Part shown: piece after piece, positions 15,601 through 28,240 of the stretch
How positions within the stretch are numbered: the stretch's first letter is position 1
How the letters are laid out: each line of letters begins with the position of its first letter
Assembly: GCF_947623445.1 (NCBI RefSeq)
Contig: NC_135242.1
Span: 22,320,001-22,384,000 of the forward strand
Length of the DNA stretch: 64,000 bases
Origin: Clavelina lepadiformis
Taxonomy: Eukaryota > Chordata > Ascidiacea > Aplousobranchia > Clavelinidae
Reading direction: 5' to 3'
Notes under the pieces: generated by a model
Databases searched by the model: none
What the model was told of the DNA's origin: nothing
The model's input: only the letters and a program-made list of their open reading frames with translations
Translations under genes and position numbers: made by a program

Positions 15601-18600
15601 TGGTTCATGTCTTTGTGTTTGTTTTCTTCGTATTGCTTTGATCTCTGGCGCTGGGAAGCCGAAATACTCAGGTAGAAGTAGAAAAAAATTTATTTCGATA
15701 AAATATACATCAACGTGCCACAAATCATTTCAATTACCCGTGAAAAAGTAAAGATTCAAAAAAAATATATTACGGGATACCGAATACCACTGCTTTATGC
15801 ACGATGTGAAGCAAGAATATTTCCCGTAACGCGGTTTTGACAAAATTACCTGACAGAACAGGAACTATGATGGCGGTCGGGTTTAACGTTTGCTTTAGAA
15901 AATAAAAACCCGAGTTGTGGTATAATTACCTAAGTAATTAATTATCATCCATTTTCGACATTTGTTTCAGATTTTTCGACGAACTTTTTCTGCTTAAATT
16001 TGAACAGCATACCTCGCAGCCCTTGAACATAGAACAACGGCAGTGCGTACGAAGGTTTTCATTTGATCACTATCAGTATCTTTCTTCAGTGATGAAGAAG
16101 TCGCTCTTGGACTCACTGCGAAAGGCATCACTTTTCGTCCGGGTATTTCACCGCCTTTGTTGGTTTTGTAGCAAACAAAGTTAAAGAGACAGTCTCTCTT
16201 GTTTGATCACTAATTCTTATAAGTTCTATAGGTATACATATATTCTTTAAGTCATATGTTAATTTGCTTTTTCCAGGCCCTCGAATCAGCAAACAACGCC
16301 TTAAGTATTTCTGAAGACGCTTTGGTGAGCGAGGAATGCAAGAGGGCGCTTGTGAAGATGGAATATTGCGCGCATTGTTATGGGCTCACTCTTCTTAAAC
16401 CGTGCCAGGGCTTGTGCACCAACATAGTTAGAGGGTAAAATCAGTTTATCTGCTGCTGAAAGTTTAGTGTGTTCCCTGCGTTTATCAGCCGTTAGCAGGC
16501 TGGAACTTCGATTAATGGATGCTCCAAGCACCCCGGGTCAATGGGCTTACAACAGAGCTTTCTTTACCTTGAAGTACTTTACTTTCAGATGTCTAGTCGG
16601 CCTCACAGAGATGGATGTGTTCTGGAAACATTTCGTGTTTGGTCTAACGATGTTGGGACGAAGCATCGAAGAAGGACGAAATGATCTTCAGTCGATCCTG
16701 CTAAGAGACGTTTCCATGATAATTGACGAGGGGACGAGAACTAAATTACCGAACAATCTCGTTGCCGAGGTAAGCGCCATTCGATTATAAAGTTAATTTA
16801 TGACTGCTTATGGGGTGTTTTGCTCTTAACCTCAATTTTGAAATAATATACAAGCTCGTTACGCTTGACTAGCAAAGCGGAAAATATTATTAGAACGCGC
16901 TGGGTGTCCAAGTGTGAAATTATTTCAGAAATTTACACTTCTGCTTACGCAGTTCCAAATGCATCCTCTCGCACAGTGTGATAATTGAACACAGCTTTAC
17001 AACCTTCGGCCTATTGTCCCCCTGAACAAACGCGTGGGACTTACTGCCCACGAATGCAGGATCGGGTTTCACGCTTTTAGGCTATTTCGCTCAAGATGCT
17101 ACTTCATCTTTATATAACACAGTTTAGTGTGTGTGTGTGTGTGTGTGTGTTCCGTCTCCATGTTGAACTCTGCCTTCATACGAATGGTTAAAATTAACAA
17201 AAATTAAAAATCTTGATTTACGGCTTTAAAAAGCAGAAAACGACCCTGAAAATGGCTTTCATAGTTCTAGCTGTAGTTGAATTATTTGACCCAGCACTAG
17301 CACTACCCAGCACTTGATGAAAGTTGGTTCCTTTTTTCGATCCACTAATGGTGCATATTTTCACGACTCGCTTAGAAAACCGTCCATCGGCACTCGTTTT
17401 TTAAATGTCCAGATTTAATGTGTTCCCGACCTAACAGTTGTCAACGATTCTATTCACGGTCACGTACCTGTCATTGTAGGTGAATAACGTTAAATCCGTC
17501 AAGCTTTCGACGCCGTGTTTAGCGTTGCTATACTCACACGTCATAGGGCAAAATAGGCTTTATAGTGAAAGCTGGCTACTGGTTGCTATACTACCATCAA
17601 TGACACCTTCGTATTTTGTGCGCTGAGTTTTTAGCACTGGGAATTTCTTGGTAAACTTTCACACGTCGCAGTGGAATAAGATACCGATGTACATAGAATG
17701 CTATTGTGGAAGGATTTTTTTGGATCTGTGATTGTTTTGATTTTAACTTTCTTCTTTAGATCAATTATTCCTGCCAGTTGAACTCACACCGATCGAAGCG
17801 AACAACTCGTGAGTTAAAATGTGGTTTCTTTTATTTATAAAGCTGTCAAAATTCTGGGCCATTTAACCAATTAATTGATATTTGATGGATTAAGCTGGTC
17901 CGGTTTAATTTCCTTTTTACCGAAATTTTATAAATTATGAATGAATACTTTCCATAAACAAATCAGAGAAGACTTTCGACTCACATAGAGTTTTCTATTT
18001 TCTGTTCAAAACTTTTTTATGGTATGTTATCTAAATTAGACACCGTAAAAGTTGTTAGCATTTTCACGTCAATTTCATTTTTTCGTCCGCGTTGAATTTC
18101 CACCAACATTTCCATTTGATTTTGCGAAAAAATTCAATATTAGGCAAGGGGAAATCCCGAAGACGAAAACGCGGTCGGCGCGGACGGCGAAACAGAAATG
18201 TCGATTCGTTTGATCCGAGACGAGAGTTTCTCCCTCCTCACAAGATCCTCAAAGCCGATGTTCTTCCGATGGTCGACACGAGCAGGAAGAGGAGGAAAGA
18301 TAAACGAAGAAACAAGGGAAGAGAGGGAAGAGTGCTCATAGAAGAGGTAGAAGTGGACAACGAGAGGATGCGACCGGACTTAAAGTCTTCAATGTTAAGG
18401 TACTGAGTTTGAATAAGTAAACGATTCATTTTAGTTGAATCTTTGCTGTGCTGTTTACAAAATGAGTTACAAAAATCAATTTCCCGGTGTCGACTTTAAG
18501 GAAATTATGCTGCAAGAACGAACGCAATACATTGACGCAATTACCGGAGCGTCGCTTGCTACTAACCAAGTAACTTTCGAAAACTAGCACTGTTCTGAGT

Positions 18601-21600
18601 TACAGTAAATTTCAAAATTTGTTTCGTTGAAAACTTATTCCTCTTTCGTCATTGCAAGTCTCTGCCTGATAAATAAATGAGCTTTCGATTGATCTCCGAA
18701 GTTTCCTAATCACTGCTCTTTAACGACTAGTTATTAATTGCAACGTTTGCGATTATGAAAATTTTTTTTTATCAAAACAACTTGCGCACCCGTAGTTTCC
18801 TGAAAGTGATGCAGTTGTATTTAAACGCCACAAATAAGCGCTTGTCAATCCAAACAATAGGTAATGTCACGTCACAATGCGTGGTGAAATTTGTAAATCA
18901 ACTTTCGACAGCTTTTCTTTCAACGAGTGATCGTTGTCTTGACGTTAGCGACCTTTTTAACGTGAGACTTAGGGCAAGGCCAGCTTCAATAACAAGGGTT
19001 TTCTTTCTGGGCTGAGCGAAGCGCATGAAGGTTTTGATAAACTTTGGTCAATCGAGCTTGGACAAAATGACGTCAGCGTTAACTTACGAGGCTTAAAAAT
19101 TTGAAGTTTCAATCAAGTTTACGGTCGGCGCCAAAGTTCTTTCTTAACCGTGTCCACGTCAAAAAGAAAACGCCGCAAAGCTCTGATTTACTACACAAAC
19201 GGTCGCTTTACCATGTCAGTAGTTCATTAGCTGCCTCGGTCGAATTTCTCCATCTCCTCTGTAATACTAAACGCCCTTGCGACCTTTAAGGTTCAAACGG
19301 AATTGAATATCGCTGCAACCCTGCTTTTATTTGCAATCTGATGACTCTTGAAAATTCCGACGCATTTCACGGCACGTCCGGTTGCTGTGACGGTTTCGTC
19401 ATAATCGCTTGTTTTTTTCAATTAATTAGACTCCAATCCATCGTTTTAAAACGGTCACACGGTGTCGGTGTCATTCGTTCTTGGCTTCTGGAATCGTTTT
19501 GCGATCAGACTAGGTTCTAAATCTCATTAGCCAGAGATATTAGACGCGAAAGCGCGTGTTTTTTCTTGAAACGCGCAAGTTCAAAGTGTCGCGTTACAGC
19601 TGTGTGAGGCGCCGCGTACGGCTCAACCGAGGTTAATTAACTGATTGTGTTAATAACTAACAGACAGGTTAGTGAGATCGTCGCTGATATGTGGAGGTCA
19701 GGCGGATATTGAATTACCAGGCTGTTCTATGAAGCACACAACTTGCACAACATACTAAAAGCTGCTGCTTATCGAGCATCGGATGGTCTTACTTTAAATA
19801 CACTTCATTTCCGAAGCAATGTCAGGAATTTCCGTTGCGTTGGAATATCTAATCAGTCGTACAGTCACACGAGCCCATACTTTTCAAAAGTATTTTCCGT
19901 TTGTAAGATTACAGGGTGTTAGGTGACCGACTAGCTTAAGCTAGATCCATGTCATTGTGAAGTGTGTTGACTGCTAACTCACTTTAAAGGTAATTGGATG
20001 TTCCTGATATTATCTGGCCTTTCGTCGCGCATGCAACGCGGTATTAAGCCAACGTGAAGGTTCTGGGTTTTCCTTTTCTGTCTAGATTCTAGAACATAAA
20101 CCTTATAGGCTAAAGTGATTGACAGAAGCAAGAACGCCAAAACACATAATTATCTCTTCACATTCGAGACTTACTTCCCTCGATTATATTTACAGATTCG
20201 TGTCTGCAATGAATCTATCTCTCGATTTCTTTGCCCAATTTCCTGATGGAATCTGCAACACACGAGAAGACATTTCGCTCTCTGTCGCCCACGAGCGGGA
20301 AGCATGCTGGGACGGCGAAGTCATGAACACCAGGTAGGCAGCTGTAGTGTTTTTAAGTTAAGCCGCAGTTGCAACCACTATGTTTATACCAAATTGTATC
20401 GATTCGTTGTTGCTTTCAAGGCCCAGACTATATCCATTCATTTTTTCCACCCAATTAAACAATCAGTCATAATTATTGATTTCAGCCGCGCCCAGGTATT
20501 TTCTGACAATGTCGGTATTTTGCATCGATCGCGCACTTCAATCGACCAGTGAATTGAGATTAATCGTTTCATGCGTATTACGTCCTTAATTTATTGTTGT
20601 CGTCATAAGCGGTTATGTACGATAAAAAGTAAATGCGCGTTGTCAAGAGATCGCGTGAGCAGTGATTTACATTTTCTTTGAAACGTTTAGTCATCCTGAT
20701 GTAGAGTGAATTTATAAATCTGTAATATGTAATCGTTTCCCTTCACAAGTAAAATTAAACTAATTCGGGGCTAAGAGAGCTCTAACATATACCGCTACGC
20801 TTTGACAGGCAGAATCTCTAAATCTTGATTCTATAAGAAGGAAGGAACATTTTATCGTGCGTGTGATCTTGTTTGAAGTTCGCTGCGTCTGTTTGTGTTT
20901 TTCGTGCAGTCGGTCTTGTTATTTCAGCGCGTTGTTCGTTTGTCAAAATGTCATGACTTCGGTATTTTTCGGTGAAAAATGACCCCGCTCATAGGGTCCT
21001 TTTACCGCCGACAATGCACTTTGTTGCTGGCCACCGGGAAACTTAAGTCCCGCGAGTGTCGTGTTACCTGTTGCCGAGAAGCGTGCGGTTTTGTAAACGT
21101 GCGCCGTGCGATCAACAAGCTGACTTTGTTGCCGTACACGTTGTTAACATATACATACCAAATTGCATTAGCTCTGATGTAAGTTATACTGTACTTCATA
21201 CAAATTGTATCACTGTTTCAGCTACGATAAGCCAATCTCTGAACTTGGATTAGAAGGTCAGTTGGGGAATTCTGAAGTGTCCGTCAGTGGTGTTGGGCTC
21301 GAAGTTCAAAATGTTATTGAGGACTTAAGAATGACGTCGAAGGTACTGGTAACCAGAAAAAAAGTAGAAAAAGCCATTATGGAAACATGTGCAATTATTA
21401 GCTTATTAATAATAATAACATATTAATAACCAACTTTAGTTAAAAACGTTTGCATTAAATTGTACAATCATTAATGTTTCAGCTGCTGATAGAAGAAACA
21501 AACTACCATGACGTCCCTGTCGTGCTGTACGAGTCACCTTACTTCATTGACCAATCAGACGACAGAGAGGTCACCAGTGTGATTGACTTCGACAAGGAAC

Positions 21601-22119
21601 AACCTTGTGGCGACGATGAAGATTCTTGCGGAGATGTAGGATCTGGGGAAAGAAGCGGAGACGGAAAAGAGGAAAACGCAATGCCCGATACTCAAAAAAC
21701 TGGTAAAATTTCCAAACGTTTTATGTGCAGCATTACCATTATGCAAAGTGTGTCCGGAATAATTCTCAGGATTAAGCTTTAAACCGTTCATGCACTGTTA
21801 AGACGCGGCAGATGACCGGAATAAAGACCGCTCTCGAATGAAAGAGAAGTCAGAGGAGATTATAAAACCAAATATTCTGGATGCGACGTTGTTCTTGGAT
21901 GACAAATTGACATCTTCAACAACCACCTCTGAACCAGCTGACTCCAATCCGAACAGGTCTGGAAGCTCAATACAGGGAGCTGGGAGCGGATCACGGAGCG
22001 CGGGACAAAAATATAACGGAGGAAATTCCGCTCAGGGTTTCATTGCAAAGGGCTTGTCAGCGTGGACATTATTATTCCATTTAAGTTTTGTTTTTATAAT
22101 TCGGCAGTTGGCGCTATAA
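6659..22119 (+). CDS. GPC3/5-like: Glypican, GPC3/GPC5 type, 12 exons, complete
   Basis: GPI-anchored heparan sulfate proteoglycan core protein of the cell surface, where the family modulates Wnt, Hedgehog and BMP signalling. Exons: 6659-6815, 8700-8858, 14838-15024, 15971-16142, 16277-16434, 16589-16769, 17760-17808, 18144-18399, 20196-20333, 21222-21342, 21483-21702, 21812-22119. All junctions are GT-AG and keep phase, giving about 701 aa. Residues 1-20 are a signal peptide, then SCAEVRR and VPHNPIQ open the cysteine-rich core. CTRKME (exon 2), the CAHCYGL/KPCQGLC cluster (exon 5) and ACWDG (exon 9) are glypican hallmarks, and all 14 core cysteines are visible. Exon 8 is very basic and sits where family members have a furin site. 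Exon 11 has CGDDEDSC followed by SG pairs, closely like the GPC3 attachment region. Exon 12 ends in a hydrophobic GPI signal. It is longer than the usual 550-580 aa. Intron 11 is only 109 bases with a weak pyrimidine tract, so that acceptor is the least certain junction. Confidence 0.93.
8859..14837 (+). other. Large glypican intron 2, no gene seen inside
   Basis: This is a 6-kb phase-1 intron between exons 2 and 3 of the glypican gene. I found no nested gene. Short open frames on either strand (for example near 10,441-10,755 and 13,374-13,652) have no recognisable domain. A small tandem repeat lies near its 3' end (14,614-14,645). Long early introns often hold enhancers, but I see nothing that supports a particular one. 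Confidence 0.5.
14614..14645. repeat. 10-bp tandem repeat (GATGCGATGT)n
   Basis: About three copies of the 10-base unit GATGCGATGT lie in glypican intron 2. It is a simple minisatellite with no spacer structure, so it is not CRISPR-like. Confidence 0.8.
17127..17151. repeat. (GT)n microsatellite
   Basis: An uninterrupted GT dinucleotide run of about 12 units lies inside glypican intron 6. Confidence 0.95.
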
Positions 22120-23597
22120 TTTAAAAGTGTTTCGCATGATGCCGGTAATCATGTGATCACTGTTTCGTGTCGAAGTAAACGCAAGTCGAGGTGTCGGGCT
22201 CCACAAACCTGGCTAAACACAATTTAAGTGAACCGTAGTGCGCACGGTTGTCGAACAATGTTGACTTTGATTTTGTTTGATTTGCGAGAACGTGAAGCGT
22301 GAAATTAGCGGCATCCAGGGAGCTTGTCATATGTCTGCTATAAAAATGCAAAACTTCTTTGGTGTTGTTATAAAGACGTGGCTTCAGACAGTATTTTTGT
22401 CCTTACGTGAAGATATTTATGTCGACTTCGGCGTTTGTGGTTTTTTTTATTTTTTTGTCTTTCATTGTAAATTTGTTGTTTTTCTTCTTGTATATAAAGT
22501 TCTATCTATATCGTTACCAATGTCTGAAGTCGAAAACCTTCAATCTATTTACAAATATAACGGAAATTTGTCCAGTTGAAACTTTGTCACAGAGTGAAAA
22601 GCGACAGACAGCATAAAATAGACAAGATGTTCATGCTATACTAAATTAAGCCAAGAAGTTCGTCGTCGTTCGAGCCGGTTATTATTCAGCCATCCAGGTC
22701 GGATGTCGGTGCACGTGTCGATTAGTTAATACGTCGTGCTGTAATCCAAAACTAGCAGGCCATGCAGCATCCTATAAGACGTTTTGGTAGGTAGAGCAAC
22801 TGGATCTAGCGCTGGACTGGATGGTTTGTTGTTTGTTTCTCCGCGGCATACAAACGGTGGTATTTGCCACTTTTCATTTGTACAGAGTGGAAATGTCCGA
22901 CGCCGGTTCTCGGACGGTTATAAGCGGTATCCGGCAATCATGAGCAGCAAATGTCCGGTCTCGTGGAGGCCGACGTCGGTGATGAAATTGCAAAGTTTTT
23001 AACAACTTTCTTGCCACTCTGCGTTCCCAGTTATTACCCGTCCATGTCTATGCGCATATATAGCAATACGTTTGCATAAAGTACAGCAATATATATAAAT
23101 ATATATACTGTATATATGTGTGTGTGTTTACATGTATAAATAGCACAGTCCTTATATACCCAAAAGCGAAAGTACTACACTCTGGCAACTCCAAGTGACT
23201 ATTATCAGAATCTTGAGTTCTGTTTATTTTAGACTGGCCAATTTTCTACTGTCTTAGCACGAACTGTCCTAATTTTAGCGATTTTATTTCCGCCATCGAA
23301 ATGCTGTAAACACGATTGTTGGTTTCGATTTTAGCGTTGATGAACTTACGTAAACGACATTTTTGGAAGAGTGGCAGAAAATAAATTCTCTTGTTTGCAT
23401 ATCAAACCAACTCGTATAGTATTATAGTATCTGATTTGGAATCTGGCCATGATTTCTAAATTGGCTTAAAGCGTGATGTGACAATATTTCCCTCAAAGCT
23501 TCCTTGCATATAAAATCTTAAAACACAATTTTTCTAAACTCGTAAACTATGCTTTGCATGGAAGCGCGTTCTACAACTTCCAAATAGGGATATCGCG
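22120..23597. other. Convergent intergenic region, glypican and GPCR 3' ends
   Basis: The stretch between the glypican stop codon and the receptor 3' end should hold the 3' UTRs of two tail-to-tail genes. No coding sequence was recognised. An AATAAA on the + strand at 23,380-23,385 could serve a very long glypican 3' UTR, but I cannot tell. An AT-rich simple-sequence patch sits near 23,080-23,125. Confidence 0.5.
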
Positions 23598-23603
23598 TTT
23601 ATT
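23598..23603 (-). terminator. Candidate polyadenylation signal of the GPCR gene
   Basis: AATAAA on the minus strand lies about 160 bases beyond the receptor stop codon, a plausible distance for a 3' end. The motif is common by chance in AT-rich DNA. Confidence 0.35.
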
Positions 23604-23764
23604 TACAGAATTCCTAGAAATTTTGGAAGCAATCACATGGTACACATATGGAAAAACGAAAGAAATATACGTAACATATATTTATAACTTTTGTTGTCAA
23701 AACTTTGCAAATGCCGAAAGCAAAATTTTTGGTGAAAATGATCACTTTGCGTTGAGCTTCAACT

Positions 23765-25982
23765 TCAACTAAAATTCGGAAGAATTTCCTCATCAATTTT
23801 TTCCATCACAGACTCCAACATCCTGTTAGCTCCGATGTCAATCACCACCGAGTTAAAAACAGAATCGTCCAACTTCATGGAAGAGACTTTGTTTTCAGTC
23901 TGGTTTCTTCTCCTATCTACAGGAGAGTGGAAGACGCTGGGCTGGTCCGATATGGACATCTCAGCTGCAGAAGGTGCGCCAGTCACGTCGGTGCTTGAGC
24001 TCTTTTTTCTTGGGTTGTACAACGGCAGGGTCGGGAGCGACGACAGCCGTCTTCTGCCTTGGTAGGCGAGCCTCTGGAAACACAAGATGGTCGCATCGCA
24101 ACAAGAAGGTATCCCGGTCTTACTTAATGCACTCCTTAGGAGGTATTTTACGTCATTTTGAAAATCGACGTTTCTGTGGTTGTATATGAAGAAATTCCAA
24201 AGGCTGTTAGACAATAGGAAGATAGCGGAAACAAACTCAACGTCTAAGAAGGCGGCGGCCGAATTGATATTGACCTGGCGAGGCAACTGAAGCAGTAAGG
24301 TAGGGAAAAAGTTAGAGATAATCAAAAGGACAAAGACAGGCAACACACTGAGCGAAAATACCCCGACCATCAATGCTAGGGTCCGCGTAATTCTAACTTC
24401 CATCAGTCGAGCGCGATTCTCGGCGTCCGTGGAAAGCTCTTTTCGAAACCGGGAAAGCCTTTTGCTGGCACGGGAGGTAGCAATGCTTAAAACCCACAGG
24501 GCCAGTAAGGGGATACCAAAAGCAACCGGGAGCAAAATCAGAGCAAGCCTGCCAACGATTGTGACCATAAACCAAAGTATAATGCGGACTCGCAAGAACG
24601 AAACATAGAGCGGCAAACTTGCAAAAGTTGCTGCCAATAGCCAGGCGACAATACTGGCCCATAAAGCAACTTTTTTAGTCTGGGCCTTGTAGTAGGTCAA
24701 AGGTCGGTATATGGCGACTAGCCTATCACAGCCAGCTGCAGTAAGCGTGTAAAGTGAAACGAAAAGCGACACTGCGGTGACAAATCCCACAAATTGAAGG
24801 TAGCCGTGCGCTAAGTGGATTTCGAATTTGTCGGCCCCTCTGATTAACTTTTCAGGTTCCAGCGGTTCCATTGTTAGTCTTTCCAAGTTGTATATGCAAG
24901 TGGGCAGCACTATGACGCCAACAATCAGATCGGCGATCGCCAAAGATAACCTGAAAATTACGTAGCTGTTCCTATTATGATCCGACATTCTCAGCAGAAC
25001 AATGATCACCATGACATTGACGAAGGTTATCGCTATTGACAGGATGACGCAAACAGCCATGATGAAGCCAATGCTGACACGACACCTGAAACAAAACATT
25101 CAGCTGTTGACTATGTCTTTCACTTCTTTGAGTAATTGCTTAGTGATTGATTTAATTGATTTAAATGCTCGCTGCTTAATGCTGATACCTAAATCTACCG
25201 TAATCATTTTGCACTTACTCTGTTGAAAAGGTGGTCCACCTTGATATTGGATATTTTCTTAGAGAGTCGCCACTAAATCCTTGCCACCTCACGTCACAAA
25301 ATGGAACAGAAACACTGGATATTTCATAGAAGTTGTCGCCTTGTTTTCCTGTGACTTCATATTGAGCCATCTGCATGCAAGCAGCCAGAAGTTCATCTAA
25401 ACTGAAATGAGTTATTTGGATTTTTTTAATAAGGACGTTCCATTGTGGTCGAATGTTGCTGCTGTTGGTAGGTTTGCTTTTAACAGGAGATGAGGTCACT
25501 AGATTCTGAGGCGTTACCGGTGTCATCGCTGCAAGTCTTGGCTGATCACGTTCTTCTGCTAATTTTACGATGTTTTTTACTTCTTTAAAGCAACGTTCGA
25601 TATAACCCTCGTAGTTACAAAAGTGTTCATAAACAGTCACTGTGAAAGAAGTAAAAGCAAAAAGTCGTCTTTGGCATTCCTCCTTAAACTGTGGGCAGTT
25701 CCACGTCCTTAAGGTGTCGAGATAACTCGTCAAGGGAAAGTAAAAATTTGCCCAAGACCTTTCGAATTCTTCAACTGTACTTTTGCAGCATTCGAGTTTC
25801 TTGGCTTGACTACTGAATCGATGTCCACGGACAAATTGACACTGGTTTATCTTCGAAGTTAGATTGTTACTGGCCTCTTGACTATGAAACGACTGGTGAT
25901 TTTCGGAATCATTGAATGCTTGATCCTGTGCATTTGTAATAACACCATGCAGCAGCATAAACAACATGTATTCCAAGAACAT
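23765..25982 (-). CDS. Class A GPCR with secreted cysteine-rich N-terminal domain
   Basis: Two exons on the minus strand (25982-25219 and 25085-23765) join in phase 2 and give about 694 aa. I start at the ATG at 25,982, which begins a clear signal peptide (MFLEYMLFMLLHGVITNA). Residues 48-131 hold C-x16-CC-x29-C-x6-C-x18-C-x8-C, with two more cysteines before the membrane. A Pro/Ser/Thr linker lies between. The second exon is a full seven-helix domain. It has LAIAD in TM2, CDRLVAIYRP in place of DRY after TM3, a Trp in TM4, SVLP in TM6 and NSLWNFFIY in place of NPxxY. A long Ser-rich tail follows. The ligand is unknown. The cysteine pattern resembles frizzled- or RECK-type cysteine-rich modules only loosely, so I do not assign it. 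Short class A receptors usually lack such an ectodomain. Confidence 0.85.
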
Positions 25983-27508
25983 TTCGATTTTTTTTAGGTT
26001 TATCGTCACCTTGCGCTAAACCTAAACATGAATGGCAAAAAGGAATGAGTTACCATCAATCACCATCTTTTTGTTGAAAAGCCAGCGAACTTTCAAGACA
26101 GGAGTGTTTGCTTGTTTTTAAACTTAGACCGGGAACTTAGATGGAGTTCAACATAAGAATATATTTGCTCTTTTCGTGAGTTGTGAAAGATAACTCAAAG
26201 AATTTTATTTTTATATTTTTTAATTTTACATTGATATTTTTTAATTAAATGCCCACATCTTTTCGAGTTATCTGTTGCTGTATATGGTCACTTGATGAAC
26301 AATCTACTATTTTGACCTCACCAAACGCACAACATGAGTTAATGAGAAAATTTGAGACCTCGAATCTGCTTTAGATACTGAAAAAGCTCACAGTTAGTTG
26401 AACAAGGCAGTCTGGGTTGTGGTCAAGCAAATTCTAGCCTTATACATAAAGCAGGAAAGATTTTAATCTCGCACAAGTACGGAATGACAACTGCATGATG
26501 CCACAAAAATACTTTCTAAAATTAGAAAATACAATTTGAAAATCGTGATTAAGTTGCTGACAAATATTCGAGCAAAAGGCACGTGCAATCGCCTGCTTAC
26601 TGACCGCTATTGTTTATAATCAGAGCGATAAAATTTTACCGAGGCAGATACAAGTATGCTATTGCTATTCATCCTCAATTAGGCTTGTTGTTAAATGTAG
26701 TTAAGCACTTAAAAACGTTTAGTGCCAAAATTCCAAAATAGAAAAGTAAAAGATTTGTAGATGATTGCCATTGTATATTATCATCTTTACCATAACTCGT
26801 TGTACGCACGCATGGGTCGTGTCATCTTTTACTGCCAAAAGTTAGAATTTTCCCAATTTGGACAAGTGCATTAAGAATTCCATTTAACTGCAGTTGATTT
26901 GAATGTAAGTTACATAGTCGCAAATTATGCAAATTGCGAACGCTAATTTCTTACATCTAATTGTTCGACGATTTGCTTACTATATAAATAGTTGCTTTTC
27001 TGACGTAAGTTCTTTGTTTTCCATGTTTTCAAAAAAAATGAAGTTCGTGTTGTTATGTAATGTATATTGTGAGTTGACGTAATATTCGCCATTTGTGAAT
27101 TTGCAATAAGCGCGCCCTCGGGTAGGTACAAAGTTAACGTTCAGTTGAACACGGAAAACTGTATTGGTTTAGAGAATGCCCCATTTATGACAGCTGCAGT
27201 GGTTGTCATGTCGTGTTTCAGAAGGCGCAGTTTAATTATGGACATGGATTTACCCTGAAAATGACATGACGACCGCGTGGAAGGGCCTTTGATGCTTTAT
27301 ATAATGACCATATATAGGCCCTGTGTGTAAAATGGCGGGTTGGAAATGATTGAAATAAGTGCAACAAAATGTTCTTGTTTGAAATGCAAGAAAATATATT
27401 TACAACACGGTGAATGATTACCTAAACACACAGTGACGAAACGATTGAGCAGCGATCGAGGTCAAATATTCCTCTTCATGTCGAATTATCTAGTTGTCAT
27501 TTTTTCAG
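25983..27508. other. Intergenic, no gene recognised
   Basis: Upstream side of the minus-strand receptor gene, so its promoter should lie here. It is AT-rich with short open frames on both strands, none with recognisable similarity. Confidence 0.45.
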
Positions 27509-28088
27509 ATATGCTGTGGGTAATCAATTTAGGGCGATCAATGGCATGACTGACGGCATGAGTGCAATTCAAATTGTCTTCATGCAGCTTCGTAAGCAAT
27601 TGTTAAAAATTGCATTGCTCTGATAATATTTGCTTTGTTAAAGAATTTTATTTTGCGTGTTAGGTCTCTAGCATGAGAAGTCTGAAGTGTTAAAGGATTT
27701 CAACTCCAATCTACTGTCATTAACGACATATTAAGTGTTCAAATTGGCAATAATTAGTACCATATCCACACATTACAACAGATCAGGATTGTCTTTCACA
27801 AATGTGATCGCTGTCAGTGATGGCCCGCTTAATAATATAGCCCCGGTGGTTGATCGCCTTTCTTTAACCTTTTTAATAGCGATATTTCTGCAGAAGATGC
27901 AGTGAAAAACAATGAAGTTTGTTTCACACTTTCAGAAAATGCAGTTGGCTACAAATATTGTCAAGATCGAATGTATGACCTTGAGTTGCTTTTATGCGCT
28001 AGAGTAACCTTGACTGATAAGCTGGTAAAGGTCACAGATGACGAAGAAAAGAAGGTCGTCTTGAATGCTCTTTTTACTGGTCTTCCTG
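27509..28088 (+). CDS. Two probable exons of an unidentified gene
   Basis: Two open stretches have good splice signals and matching phase. The first is 27509-27591, after TTTTTTCAG and ended by GTAAGC in phase 1. The second is 27894-28088, after CTGCAG and ended by GTAAGA in phase 1. Joined, they would give about 92 residues containing AVGNQFRAINGMTDGMSAI and then CFTLSENAVGYKYCQDRMYD, with normal amino-acid composition and no stops. I do not recognise the family. No convincing first or last exon was found. The open frame runs on past 28,088 into a 22-bp tandem repeat and hydrophobic sequence, which I take to be intron. Confidence 0.35.
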
Positions 28089-28174
28089 GTAAGAAAGGTA
28101 ATCCCTCATCCCACGGTTTTTATCCTGCTCCTCTCGATCTCGAGCTTGTTTGGATGATAGATTTCTTCGAGTTA

Positions 28175-28240
28175 TCTTATGTTGTTCCGCTCAGTATCTT
28201 ATGTTGTTCCGCTCAGTATCTTATGTTGTTCCGTTCAGAA
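28175..28240. repeat. 22-bp tandem repeat, three copies
   Basis: Three nearly perfect copies of a 22-base unit (GTATCTTATGTTGTTCCGCT plus CA) follow the second unidentified exon. Each copy ends in a pyrimidine stretch and CAG-like sequence, so the duplication has multiplied a possible splice acceptor. Confidence 0.8.

Noticed and set aside
22784-23002. 72-aa open frame downstream of the glypican stop
   Set aside because: Probably 3' UTR or intergenic. No similarity recognised and the glypican already ends in a complete GPI signal.
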